From Microvirga ossetica (GTDB taxonomy: Bacteria > Pseudomonadota > Alphaproteobacteria > Rhizobiales > Beijerinckiaceae): 64,000 nucleotides of DNA. This document shows, piece by piece, positions 51,368 to 59,610 of the stretch (position 1 is the first letter of the stretch; every line of letters begins with the position of its first letter). The DNA is taken from contig NZ_CP016620.1 of the NCBI RefSeq assembly GCF_002741015.1, positions 529,710 through 593,709 on the forward strand. The letters are read 5' to 3'. Below the pieces are notes generated by a model. It had not been told where the DNA came from and did not search any database. It was given only the letters and a program-made list of their open reading frames with translations. A program made the translations under genes and the position numbers.

Positions 51368-52135
51368 ATGACCGCGCAAACGCTGACGCTTGTACCTGAT
51401 CGCTCATCCGACACGGCATCAACGCCAGGAAGTCTCACCCCAACAATTCCGACGGCTCTCATTACTGACAGCCCCCGGCTGCGTTCGGAAATCAAACACA
51501 TCCTCCAGGGAACACAGTTTGACCTCACCGACGCCGTTTCTGCCGCACGGTCAAGACGGCTCCGGTATTTCTCTCCGAAGCCTGCCCTGGTCATCGTGGA
51601 AGTCAATCAGAACACCGGTCGCCTGCGTGAGATCTTCAAGCAGGTACGAGAGCGGTCTCCAGAGACACGGGTCGTTACTCTGGCGGATCAGTTCGACCTT
51701 GAGATGGTGCGGCTGGGACACGAGGCTGGCGTCAATGGCTTCTGTTTAGCAGCCATTGCCCCTGAAGTTCTCCTCAAGTCGCTTGAACTGGTGATGCTCG
51801 GTGAGAGTGTTCTGCCCTGCGGGGTCCTGCGCTCTATCATCGATAGGGCTCCCGACGCCGGTCGTCAGCCGGTTCAGGACGCCAAAGTAGCAGGGTCGAA
51901 GCTGTCTGAACTGGCGGCCTACAAGCTCTCGGCACGGGAGAGGGAAATCCTGAAATGCTTGATGAAGGGAGAGTCCAACAAGATCATCGCCCGCAAATTG
52001 GACATTACGGAAGCCACCATCAAAGCCCATGTCAAAGCCATCCTGCGGAAGACTGGCGCAGCCAATCGCACCCAAGCTGCTATTTGGGCGTCTCAGCACA
52101 TGGACCAAAGAGATGGAACATCGGTAAATGGCTGA
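51368..52135 (+). CDS. LuxR-family regulator with a degenerate receiver
   Basis: 255 residues. The N-terminal receiver-like domain has TALITDSPRLRSEIKHILQG at the acidic pocket (one Asp only), and at the phosphoacceptor strand reads ALVIVEVNQNTG, with Glu in place of the usual Asp. The C-terminal LuxR helix-turn-helix is intact (LSAREREILKCLMKGESNKI, TEATIKAHVKAILRKTGAAN). Regulators of this kind are common in Methylobacterium and Bradyrhizobium and probably do not depend on phosphorylation. It overlaps the next gene by eight bases. Confidence 0.85.
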   Translation: MTAQTLTLVPDRSSDTASTPGSLTPTIPTALITDSPRLRSEIKHILQGTQFDLTDAVSAARSRRLRYFSPKPALVIVEVNQNTGRLREIFKQVRERSPETRVVTLADQFDLEMVRLGHEAGVNGFCLAAIAPEVLLKSLELVMLGESVLPCGVLRSIIDRAPDAGRQPVQDAKVAGSKLSELAAYKLSAREREILKCLMKGESNKIIARKLDITEATIKAHVKAILRKTGAANRTQAAIWASQHMDQRDGTSVNG

Positions 52136-52619
52136 AGTAAAGATCGCGGTGGGGGACGAGGTGCGCGTTCACTTCCACCCTCCTGGTGCGATGAAGAGTT
52201 ATTGCGAAGGCGTGGTCAGTCGAGTGGACGTGCCAACGCCGGAAGGACGCTTCTTTGTGGTCGAGGTCAGGAATGAGGTCATTCTTGACCAACCTCACCG
52301 GATCAGGCCCGGTTTCCCCGATTTCGTTCGGTATGAGTGCCAGAATGACTTCCCTGGCCGGATCGAGCTTCTCTCGACCGCAGGACAGGATGTGGAGAGG
52401 AACCACGCATCCGATCTCAAGGCTGTAGAACCACCAGAAAAACCGCAGCATGAGGCGCACGAACACCGTTCGGGTGACGTAGATGTCCACTCGCCACCTG
52501 AGACCGAACGAATACTCAAACCAGAAGCCAACTCTGAACCGGCTCCGGTCTATGGTGAACCTCAGCCTGTGCGCAATCAAGGTGGTCTGCTGGCCGTTTT
52601 GCTGGGACGAAAGAAGTGA
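52128..52619 (+). CDS. Hypothetical protein cotranscribed with the LuxR regulator
   Basis: 163 residues. The N-terminal half (MAEVKIAVGDEVRVHFHPPG, FFVVEVRNEVILDQPHRIRP) looks like a small beta-barrel; the C-terminal half is a charged, Pro/Glu-rich linker ending GGLLAVLLGRKK. ATG 52128 lies inside the regulator's last codons, so the two are translationally coupled. No family is recognised. Confidence 0.65.
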   Translation: MAEVKIAVGDEVRVHFHPPGAMKSYCEGVVSRVDVPTPEGRFFVVEVRNEVILDQPHRIRPGFPDFVRYECQNDFPGRIELLSTAGQDVERNHASDLKAVEPPEKPQHEAHEHRSGDVDVHSPPETERILKPEANSEPAPVYGEPQPVRNQGGLLAVLLGRKK

Positions 52620-52734
52620 CGATTGCTCGACACAGTAGCTTATGGGTTCCCAGACTTCAGGCGAGTTCAAACACCTTGCCGAAGGCGGATCATCAGTAAC
52701 AAACGAAAGTTCAGCAGGGCGAGCGGATGCCAGT

Positions 52735-53560
52735 TTAGGTCCAGGAGTCGAACACAATTCCCCAGATGAATGGCATCAGTTTCGCCGGATCGGCACCCAT
52801 GTCGCAGTTGGTTGTCGGCGTGGATTGCGCCTGGATTGGCACAATCAGAGCCTCCGGAGCCAAGCCAGCGATCTCGCGAATGATCTTGGTCTTGATCGCC
52901 TCGGCGAACTGATGGCGCTCTCGAACTGGGATCATAAATGCGCCAGGGCCACCGATGACACAGTCGCGATAGTATTCGTCAAGCTTCTCGACATCCCAGT
53001 AGTTTGTCGGACGGTTGAGAAGCAGGGGAAGACCGTTGATGACGACACCTTGAGCCAAGGCTTCGTCTCGCGCCTGGGTGATGGATCGGCCCTGATTGTT
53101 GACCCCGTCCCCGAGATGTCGATCACCCGCCGCACGGCTTCAACGATGCTCTCGCTCAGGAGCTTCATACTGGTGTCGATGGCCCCGAGATGGAGGTACG
53201 AGGACCTCGTCTGACAGGAGCCTGAGACAACCGGGCGGCAAAGCTGAGAGCGTCCTCGGAGCCGCCGATCTCCATCCACGGGACGGGAATGTACTGGATC
53301 GGGGAGCCTGCCCATTCCAGGTAGACGACAGCGATGCGTCCCAGCATGCCGCTGCTGATGGCTTTGTGGACCAGAGGTGACCGGAACGCCTCGACAAAGC
53401 CTTGGCGCTGAAGCTCTTGCTCCTTCAGGTCCATGGAGTTCGAGATGTCTACGGCCAGCACGAGGGCGAGATCGACCTCGCTTTGGGCCTGGGCTGGACT
53501 ATGAATGAAAAGGCTGAGGACCGTCAGGGCCACAATCGCACACTGGTTCAGCCTCACCAT
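52735..53560 (-). pseudogene. DUF1194 (von Willebrand factor A-like) protein, two frameshifts
   Basis: Three frames form one protein. The first (from 53560) has a signal peptide and the MIDAS-like strand VDLALVLAVDISNSMD, then FVEAFRSPLVHKAI and GRIAVVYLEWAG, ending TSISG at about 53178. The second continues AIDTSMKLLSESIVEAVRRV and IDISG to about 53090. The third reads MAQGVVINGLPLLLNRPTNY, LDEYYRDCVIGGPGAFMIPV to a stop at 52735. The joined order matches DUF1194 proteins of Rhizobiales. Two frameshifts mean the gene is dead, unless they are sequencing errors. Confidence 0.75.
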
Positions 53561-53626
53561 CCCTGGCCTCCTACGGGCTAAGAGGTTGAACTGGGTCGAT
53601 GAGGTTCACCGGGCAAGATCGGATAG

Positions 53627-53974
53627 GCGTTCAAGCGCGGTTGTTATCCGTTCGCGAAGTTTGACTCGGACACAGAACGCCAGTTGGCTGTCCTTCTGGA
53701 AGATGGCTCCTCTGTTGAGAAATGGATGAAGCCAGGGCCTGGGCAATTCCGGATCGAGGACGCGGACGGGCACCCTTATCAACCTGATTTCGTCGTAGAA
53801 ACGAAGACAGAGAAGCTCATTCTGGAACCCAAAATGAAGTCTGAGATCAACGATGATACTGTGCAGAGAAAGGCACGGGCAGCAATCATCCGGTGCCATG
53901 TTTCGAATGAGTGCCATTCAAAGCCGTATGGTGAGAAACCATGGCGATATGCCCTGATCCCACATGGCTGCTGA
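53627..53974 (+). pseudogene. Type III restriction enzyme (Res subunit), C-terminal fragment
   Basis: An open stretch reads FKRGCYPFAKFDSDTERQLA, VLLEDGSSVEKWMKPGPGQF, then PYQPDFVVETKTEKLILEPK and ends KPWRYALIPHGC. This is the C-terminal endonuclease part of type III restriction subunits, with the PD...(E)xK nuclease motif visible as PDFVVET...LEPK. The helicase domains (several hundred residues) and the methylase gene are absent. No start codon fits. It is a relic of a restriction-modification locus. Confidence 0.7.
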
Positions 53975-54216
53975 CCTGGACCTTATGCGCCGGTTCGAGT
54001 TGGCCAGCTAAGGAAGTGGCCTTAAGCGGACTATAAATTGAGAAGCGCTGAAGCAATGAGCCAGATTAACCTCTGGCCCTGCTCTCAATCGGCGTCGTCC
54101 GCATGATATTTCGTAGCAGGCAGACGAGCATTCTTCTCGGCATTCGGAAGCGGGGCGAAGACGTTTACGCACTCGTCTGGCCGCGTCCGGTGATGTCGTC
54201 CTTCTTCCCCCGATGG

Positions 54217-54540
54217 TCATGAGACCCCAGTCGTGGATCGCCTTGTCGCCCGACCCGGTGACGTAGGATTAAGTCGGCGGCGCATCTCCTTGCCTGTCTT
54301 AAAGACGGGGACAGCTTTCTCGGACACCGCGACGAGATCACCCGTCTTCGGATTGCGGCCAGTGCGAGCATCACGCTTCCTCACCGCGAACGTGCCAAAG
54401 CCTCGAAGCTCAACCCGATTCCCTTGTGCGAGCGCATCGCCGATGGTGCCGAGGATCGCGTTCACGATCTTCTCTATGTCACGCGAATAAAGATGCGGGT
54501 TCTGCTCAGCGAGCTTCTGGACCAGTTCTGATTTGATCAT
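54217..54540 (-). CDS. Integration host factor beta-like / HU-family DNA-binding protein
   Basis: 107 residues. [20 protein letters not shown] and [20 protein letters not shown] form the helical dimerisation part; [32 protein letters not shown] and [14 protein letters not shown] are the beta arms and the DNA-contacting tip with the conserved Pro. This fits IHF-beta better than HU ([20 protein letters not shown]). It is probably a second, accessory copy rather than the chromosomal gene, judging from the surrounding remnants. It starts at ATG 54540. Confidence 0.85.
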   Translation of the reverse strand: MIKSELVQKLAEQNPHLYSRDIEKIVNAILGTIGDALAQGNRVELRGFGTFAVRKRDARTGRNPKTGDLVAVSEKAVPVFKTGKEMRRRLNPTSPGRATRRSTTGVS

Positions 54541-54612
54541 GTGGGGCGTAGGTCTTTGTTCTGATGTCGTTTTTCAAAATTCTGCCAGAGCCATATCAGG
54601 TGGTCAAGAAAC

Positions 54613-54726
54613 GGGCACCTGATCTTTGTGCCGAAGACGGTGCTCGAATATGCGGTTGTCCACGAACTCTGCCATCTACGGCATCGAACCCATGATCGCG
54701 AATTCTGGGGACTGGTCTGGCCCTGA
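54613..54726 (+). pseudogene. YgjP-like (M48/DUF45) metallopeptidase fragment
   Basis: A 37-codon stretch reads GHLIFVPKTVLEYAVVHELC then HLRHRTHDREFWGLVWP. The HELCH zinc motif followed by LRHRTHDREFW is diagnostic for YgjP-type metallopeptidases, which often accompany type I restriction genes. There is no start codon and the N-terminal half is missing. Probably part of the same decayed island as the fragment at 53627. Confidence 0.65.
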
Positions 54727-54917
54727 CGCGATCAAAGTGTGCTTCGTCGAGCAGCTTGACGCTCGCCATGCCAAGGCGCGGGGGCTTCTCGTCCAGCGTG
54801 TTGCCAATCTGCACCAGCAGATCACCGCAGCGTCGATGTTCCAGCGCCTGCGCGGCTCTCAGCACTTAAGGTGCCGAGATCGGCAATACCTCTCGGGAAG
54901 GCGAGACCATCTCGTGG
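54727..54917. other. Short unassigned stretch
   Basis: Frames on both strands read through, but none is recognised. It may be further debris of the same island. Confidence 0.25.
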
Positions 54918-55439
54918 TTAGTGCCTGCGTTGCTCGTCCCGATGGGGAGCATAGCCCTGGTTGGTTCGGCCATATTCCGGGACGTGTTCATCTGGTCCGC
55001 GCCGCTGACCATGGATCAACCACCCCAGCGCGTACCCAATGGCTCCTGCCACAAACAGCGCGAGCAATGGGCTCTCTGTCACCCGGTGGGTTACGGCTTG
55101 CTGGCCCTCGCGAATGTACCGCTCTGTCTCCGGGTACTGTTCTCGTGCCTGTCGGGCGTAGCGTTCGCCCTGGCTGTACACATTCCCGGCTGCTTCGGAT
55201 GCACTCCCGGCGACATCGTTGAGCGCCTCCCGCACCTGATCGAGAACATGCTCAATTGGGGCCGGTTCCGGTCGGCTCTGCTGGTCATCCGCCGATGAGG
55301 AACGGGCCTCCTGATCCGGACGAGCAGGCTCAGGCCCCTTGGTGATGGTCACAGAGACCGGATCGCTGGTCGGGAAGGTTTCCTCGATGGCATGGTCGAG
55401 CCTTGCATCGAGATTCTCCTGCGAGTTCTCGGGCAGCAT
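54918..55439 (-). CDS. ElaB/DUF883-like membrane-anchored protein
   Basis: About 173 residues: a charged N-terminal domain (MLPENSQENLDARLDHAIEE, TFPTSDPVSVTI), a linker, a long helix (VLDQVREALNDVAGSASEAA, RYARQAREQYPETERYIREG), then one C-terminal span (LLALFVAGAIGYALGWLIHG) and a polar tail. The helix plus C-terminal span resembles ElaB/YqjD proteins that tether to the inner membrane. The frame extends to 55514; ATG 55439 is my preference, but its ribosome binding site is poor. Confidence 0.65.
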   Translation of the reverse strand: MLPENSQENLDARLDHAIEETFPTSDPVSVTITKGPEPARPDQEARSSSADDQQSRPEPAPIEHVLDQVREALNDVAGSASEAAGNVYSQGERYARQAREQYPETERYIREGQQAVTHRVTESPLLALFVAGAIGYALGWLIHGQRRGPDEHVPEYGRTNQGYAPHRDEQRRH

Positions 55440-55713
55440 GTTGTCTGGGGGGACACTCCGCAGACTTACCCTCCTCTTGGTCAGGAGTGGATTGGCTGCT
55501 GATACCGGATGCATTCACCATACGAGCCCTCCCGAACATTCAGAGCAGGTTTGTCGGCAACCTGCATCCCTTGTAACGCCAAGGCTGTAAGATGAGAACG
55601 GCGGTGCAAAATTTGACCACGGTAGCGGCGGGATAGACCCGCTGCGGGCGGCGTAAAAGTCGTCCACCTATTCCCTTTCTGCCGGTTGCAGGGAGGGCTG
55701 GGGGATTTTCACC

Positions 55714-57201
55714 GTGGAACTTTACCGGAAGGTTCGGCTGGCGTGCTCTGAAGGCATGAGCCAGCGCGAGGCGGCGAAGCATTTCAACATATCGCGCGAC
55801 AGCGTTCGCAAGATGATGGCCTATGCGGAGCCGCCCGGCTATCGGCGTCATGCTCCTGTCCGGCGCCCGAAGCTGGAAACGTTCGTCCCGATCATCGATG
55901 CCTGGCTGGAGGGCGATCGGTCGGTTCACCGCAAGCAACGCCATACGGCGAAGCGGGTGTTTGACCGGCTCCGGGAGGAGCATGGGTTCACCGGCGGCTA
56001 TACGACGATCAAAGACTACATCCGCGAGCGCGAGCGGCGATGCCAGGAGATGTTTGTGCCGCTGTCGCACCCACCCGGCCATGCGCAGGCCGACTTCGGG
56101 GAGGCGGTGGTCGTGATCGGCGGGGTGGAGCAGAAAGCGCATTTCTTCGTGCTTGATCTTCCGCACAGCGATGCGTGTTTCGTCCGGGCCTATCCCGCGG
56201 CTGTGTCTGAGGCCTGGGTGGACGGCCACATCCAGGCCTTTGCCTTCTTCGGTGCGGTGCCGCAGTCGGTGCTCTATGACAATGACCGCTGCCTGGTGGC
56301 AAAGATCCTGCCGGACGGGACGCGCAAGCGGGCGGCGTTGTTCAGTGGTTTCCTGTCGCACTACGTGATCCGGGATCGCTACGGTCGTCCGGGCAAGGGG
56401 AACGACAAAGGGAATGTGGAGGGCCTCGTCGGTTATTCCCGTCGCAACTTCATGGTGCCAATCCCGAACTTCCCGAGCTGGGAGACCTTCAACACCTGGC
56501 TGGAGGGGCAATGTCGCAAGCGGCAGGATGACAAGCTGCGGGGGCCGGCCGAGACGATCGGCCAGCGCCTGCAGCGGGATACCGCGGCCATGCGTCCCCT
56601 GCCGGCCTCGCCATTTGAGGCCTGCGATCAGGCCAGCGGGCGCGTCTCATCGCAGTCGCTCGTGCGCTACAAGACCAACGACTACTCGGTGCCCGTGGCC
56701 TGGGGCCATCAGGATGTCTGGATCCGGGGCTATGTCGACGAGGTGGTGATCGGCTGCCGCAGCGAGGTCATTGCGCGCCATCCCCGCAGCTACGAGCGGG
56801 AAGAGGTGATCTTTAATCCGCTACATTACCTCCCGTTGATCGAGAACAAGATCAACGCACTCGATCAGGCCGCTCCTTTGCAGGGATGGGACCTGCCCGA
56901 GGAGTTCGCGACCTTGCGCGGCTTGATGGAAGTCCGCATGAACAAGCAGGGCCGGCGCGAATATGTGCAGGTGCTGCGGCTGCTGGAACTCTTCAATCTC
57001 CCGGATCTCCATGCTGCGGTGAAGCAGGCCCTGCAGATGGGGGCGATCGGCTTCGATGCGGTCAAGCATCTGGTCCTGTGCCGGGTGGAGCGCAGACCGC
57101 CGCGGCTGGACCTCGATGTTTACCCCTATCTGCCGAAAGCCAGGGTCGAGAAGACATCGGCGGCGGCCTATATGTGCCTGATCTCGGAGGATGCCGCATG
57201 A
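55714..57201 (+). CDS. istA: IS21 transposase IstA
   Basis: 495 residues. An N-terminal helix-turn-helix (SQREAAKHFNISRDSVRKMM) is followed by a DDE integrase core: Asp in PPGHAQADFGEAVVVIGG, Asp in VLYDNDRCLVAKIL, and Glu in KGNDKGNVEGLVGYSRRNFM, then the C-terminal part (VRYKTNDYSVPVAWGHQDVW). It begins at GTG 55714 (valine codon read as Met, VELYRKVRLACSEGMS). It overlaps istB by four bases. All catalytic residues are present, so the element could be active. Confidence 0.9.
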   Translation: MELYRKVRLACSEGMSQREAAKHFNISRDSVRKMMAYAEPPGYRRHAPVRRPKLETFVPIIDAWLEGDRSVHRKQRHTAKRVFDRLREEHGFTGGYTTIKDYIRERERRCQEMFVPLSHPPGHAQADFGEAVVVIGGVEQKAHFFVLDLPHSDACFVRAYPAAVSEAWVDGHIQAFAFFGAVPQSVLYDNDRCLVAKILPDGTRKRAALFSGFLSHYVIRDRYGRPGKGNDKGNVEGLVGYSRRNFMVPIPNFPSWETFNTWLEGQCRKRQDDKLRGPAETIGQRLQRDTAAMRPLPASPFEACDQASGRVSSQSLVRYKTNDYSVPVAWGHQDVWIRGYVDEVVIGCRSEVIARHPRSYEREEVIFNPLHYLPLIENKINALDQAAPLQGWDLPEEFATLRGLMEVRMNKQGRREYVQVLRLLELFNLPDLHAAVKQALQMGAIGFDAVKHLVLCRVERRPPRLDLDVYPYLPKARVEKTSAAAYMCLISEDAA

Positions 57202-57965
57202 GCGCTGAAGCTCCCGAGATTTTGCTCGCCCACCACCTCAAGGCGCTCAAACTGCCCACATTCCTGCGCGAGCACCAGAAGCTGGCCCGCCAATGCGCCA
57301 CCGAGGGGCTTGACCATGTCCGCTTCTTGGCCCGGCTCGTGGAGATGGAGCTGATCGACCGCGAGCGGCGGATGGTCGAGCGGCGCATCAAGACCGCGAA
57401 GTTCCCGGCCGTCAAAAGCCTCGACAGCTTCGACTTCGCCGCCATCCCGAGACTGAACAAGATGCAGGTCCTAGAGCTGGCGCGTGGCGAGTGGATCGAG
57501 CGGCGCGAGAATGTCATTGCCCTCGGCCCCTCCGGCACCGGCAAGACCCATATCGCCCTGGGGCTCGGGCTGGCCGCCTGCCAAAGGGGACTGTCCGTCG
57601 GCTTCACCACAGCCTCTGCCCTGGTCAGCGAGATGATGGAGGCCCGTGACGAGCGCCGCCTGCTTCGTCTCCAGAGGCAGATGGCCGGATACAAGCTGCT
57701 GATCATCGACGAACTGGGCTTCGTGCCCCTCTCGAAGACCGGGGCGGAGCTGCTGTTCGAGCTGATCTCGCGACGCTACGAACGCGGCGCCACCCTCATA
57801 ACCAGCAATCTGCCCTTTGACGAATGGACCGAGACCCTTGGCTCAGAACGCCTTACGGGCGCACTTCTCGACCGACTGACCCACCATGTCAGCATCCTCG
57901 AGATGAACGGCGAGAGCTACCGTCTTGCTCATAGCCGATCGCGCAAACGGCAAACATCGTCCTGA
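57198..57965 (+). CDS. istB: IS21 ATPase helper IstB
   Basis: 255 residues, the DnaC-like AAA+ ATPase that assists IstA. Walker A is LGPSGTGKTHIALGLGLAAC, Walker B is KLLIIDELGFVPLSKTGAEL, sensor residues follow in ATLITSNLPFDEWTETLGSE, and LLDRLTHHVSILEMNGESYR is the usual C terminus. It starts at ATG 57198 in an ATGA overlap with istA, so the two are coupled. It appears intact. Confidence 0.92.
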   Translation: MSAEAPEILLAHHLKALKLPTFLREHQKLARQCATEGLDHVRFLARLVEMELIDRERRMVERRIKTAKFPAVKSLDSFDFAAIPRLNKMQVLELARGEWIERRENVIALGPSGTGKTHIALGLGLAACQRGLSVGFTTASALVSEMMEARDERRLLRLQRQMAGYKLLIIDELGFVPLSKTGAELLFELISRRYERGATLITSNLPFDEWTETLGSERLTGALLDRLTHHVSILEMNGESYRLAHSRSRKRQTSS

Positions 57966-58105
57966 AATCAACCCGATGACAATTGGCCCAGGGGGCCAAT
58001 GCGCCATGGCACGCGCCAGCTATGTGGTCAGCGCGCCCGCCACTGGCCCAGTTTTGCGCCGCCCCGTGGTCGACTTTTGAACCGCCGTTGACACCCCCGG
58101 CTGTA

Positions 58106-58133
58106 TTCCATGAACGGCCTCCAGCGAAATTCG
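58106..58133 (+). repeat. TTCCATACTGG dispersed repeat, degenerate copy
   Basis: TTCCATGAACGGCCT then CCAGCGAAATTCG, 12 bases right of the IS21 end. Confidence 0.5.
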
Positions 58134-58150
58134 TAGCCGCTTCAGAACAA

Positions 58151-58177
58151 TTCCATACTGGGCGTTATCGGAAATCG
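58151..58177 (+). repeat. TTCCATACTGG dispersed repeat, copy 6
   Basis: TTCCATACTGGGCG then TTATCGGAAATCG; overlaps the stop codon of the minus-strand gene at 58165. Confidence 0.65.
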
Positions 58178-58323
58178 GTGAGGCATTCCGTCAGAACTCG
58201 GATCAGCTCGTAATGGGCCTCCGGAGCCTTCGCCATGGGTCCATCCGTGAGGCCAGCGTCCACTAAGATACGGATCTGCTTTTGCTCATCGGCGATCCGC
58301 CGCCAGTCAAGCAACCTCTGCAC
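58165..58323 (-). CDS. Small hypothetical protein
   Basis: 52 residues from GTG 58323: MQRLLDWRRIADEQKQIRIL, then VDAGLTDGPMAKAPEAHYEL. It overlaps the 3' end of the gene at 58307 by 17 bases in another frame. A TGGGG lies about eight bases before the GTG. The composition is natural; no family recognised. Its stop lies in a dispersed repeat. Confidence 0.45.
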   Translation of the reverse strand: MQRLLDWRRIADEQKQIRILVDAGLTDGPMAKAPEAHYELIRVLTECLTDFR

Positions 58324-58543
58324 CGTTATGCCCCAGTTTCATAAAAGCCAACTCTGCGAAATTCGCGGTCTGGTTCTCAACCTTTCGCGTGCGAGCCAGC
58401 AACCGGGAGACCATAGCGCGGACATGAGCCTTCACCCGAGCGGCCTGAGCCTGTTTGATCAGGGCCATATTGTTGCTTGGATCAGCCACCGAAGCTTTCT
58501 CCTGAACCAGTCTCAGAACGTTCCTGTAAAGTTTAAGTTCCAA
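58307..58543 (-). CDS. Small hypothetical protein
   Basis: Up to 78 residues: the frame opens at TTG 58543, with ATG 58468 (MALIKQAQAARVKAHVRAMV) as an alternative. Basic helix, then TRKVENQTANFAELAFMKLG, where the coding DNA passes through a degenerate dispersed repeat. No family recognised. It is probably cotranscribed with the overlapping gene at 58165. Confidence 0.45.
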   Translation of the reverse strand: MELKLYRNVLRLVQEKASVADPSNNMALIKQAQAARVKAHVRAMVSRLLARTRKVENQTANFAELAFMKLGHNGAEVA

Positions 58544-58693
58544 TTAGTGCAAATATTTTGTGGTTTCTTGAAATAATATCATCGTATAAGCGTCATAAAA
58601 CCGCCGATTAGTAAATACATATGTTAAGGACATTTGAGCTTAACTCAGTAATAGATCTTCCCGGTTCCATCTGCCCCTACGGAATCGTTCCTA

Positions 58694-58727
58694 GAGCGCC
58701 CCTCTTTTAGACGGGCGCTCCTTTTTT
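58694..58727 (+). terminator. Rho-independent terminator, possible end of a small RNA
   Basis: Stem GAGCGCCC / GGGCGCTC with an 11-base loop followed by CTTTTTTG. The preceding TGCCCCTACGG and AGAGCGCCCC are shared with the terminator at 38424. No plus-strand gene ends upstream; the region 58553-58680 is strikingly AT-rich, as promoters are. Confidence 0.7.
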
Positions 58728-58775
58728 GCCGCGAGGTCTGCTTCCACATTCCACACACGGCCTTCCGCCTTTGTC

Positions 58776-58994
58776 CTATGTTTGCTCTTCGGGGGCCGAG
58801 ACACGAGCGAGTTCCTCCCGGATCAGTTGAGCCATCTTCGACCCGATCCCGACAAGCTGTTCAAGCCGATCCGCGGCAGCCTCGAGTTGGTCAATGGTTG
58901 TGATGCCTTCCTCCTGCAGGCGGTTCCATGTCGCAAGTGGCAACCGAAGGCCTCTGATCGGACCTTCCCAACGCTCACAGTACTGATTGGGCAT
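58776..58994 (-). CDS. Helix-hairpin-helix / RNA polymerase alpha-CTD-like small protein
   Basis: 72 residues: MPNQYCERWEGPIRGLRLPL, then LATWNRLQEEGITTIDQLEA and LEQLVGIGSKMAQLIREELA. The pattern (LPLATWNRL...GITTIDQL...GIGSKMAQLI) is that of the C-terminal domain of RNA polymerase alpha, a DNA-binding helix-hairpin-helix fold. Stand-alone proteins of this kind occur in Methylobacterium and Bradyrhizobium; function unknown. Confidence 0.65.
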   Translation of the reverse strand: MPNQYCERWEGPIRGLRLPLATWNRLQEEGITTIDQLEAAADRLEQLVGIGSKMAQLIREELARVSAPEEQT

Positions 58995-59165
58995 GAGTGT
59001 GCTCCTCTGCCAGCAGGCGGGAGCACACGGATCTCGCTGTCACTGACGCCTGGATCATCCATGCCAGCGATAGGGGGCAACGGCTCCGAACCGCTTCCGT
59101 TCGGATCGGCTCTCGGATAGCGGTCCATTCCATTAAGGGGCCTGCGCGCAATGCGTGGCTCTCTG

Positions 59166-59423
59166 TCAGGTGTTTGGTGTTGAGCCTTGGGATGGGCTTT
59201 CCACGACCAGCGACAGGGTGGCCCGCCAGACGATCTCTCCGGCCGTGTTCTTGACATCGACGGTAAAGTCGCGCCGGTCCCCGGCCGGCAATTCGTCCCA
59301 TATGATGTCGCGGAGGGCTTTCCTGGCCTCCTCCTTGGCCACTTCAAGGTTCTCCAGGTCCACCCCTTGACGGTCGGGCGTGAACCCCTCGCCATCATGG
59401 ATGTCGAAGAAAAAGCGAGGCAT
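59166..59423 (-). CDS. DUF6894 family small protein
   Basis: 85 residues: MPRFFFDIHDGEGFTPDRQG, then LEVAKEEARKALRDIIWDEL and FTVDVKNTAGEIVWRATLSL. It has the most complete family pattern of the four copies in this window. It stands alone. Function unknown. Confidence 0.78.
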   Translation of the reverse strand: MPRFFFDIHDGEGFTPDRQGVDLENLEVAKEEARKALRDIIWDELPAGDRRDFTVDVKNTAGEIVWRATLSLVVESPSQGSTPNT

Positions 59424-59610
59424 GGGCGCTCCGGCGTTTGAGAACTACGGCCGTTAACGCCGAGGGGCTCGCTCCCTGTTCCAGAAAGGACTGTCTCTCA
59501 GGCCGCCCATGTTCCCGGGACGCCAAAGGTGGGTGGCGTCGCCGCGGGGGGCAAGCCGGTTGGCTGGGACCGATCGGGATCCTTCCGCACTGTCCGGCTG
59601 ACGGATCGGG

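Larger units (their letters stand above)
55593..58093 (+). mobile_element. Complete IS21-family insertion sequence
   Basis: About 2.5 kb bounded by imperfect inverted repeats. The left end is TGAGAACGGCGGTGCAAAAT (continuing TTGACCACGG). The right end, reverse complemented, is TGTCAACGGCGGTTCAAAAG (continuing TCGACCACGG). It encodes IstA and IstB. I see no target duplication next to these ends, which may mean recombination after insertion. The left 40 bases are repeated exactly at 63961-64000, the start of a second copy. Confidence 0.85.

Noticed and set aside
55583..58105. Seven-base target duplication GGCTGTA around the IS21 element
   Set aside because: The motif occurs on both sides but not adjacent to the inverted repeats. 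The second IS21 copy shows that the element starts at TGAGAACGG, so the extra bases do not belong to it.
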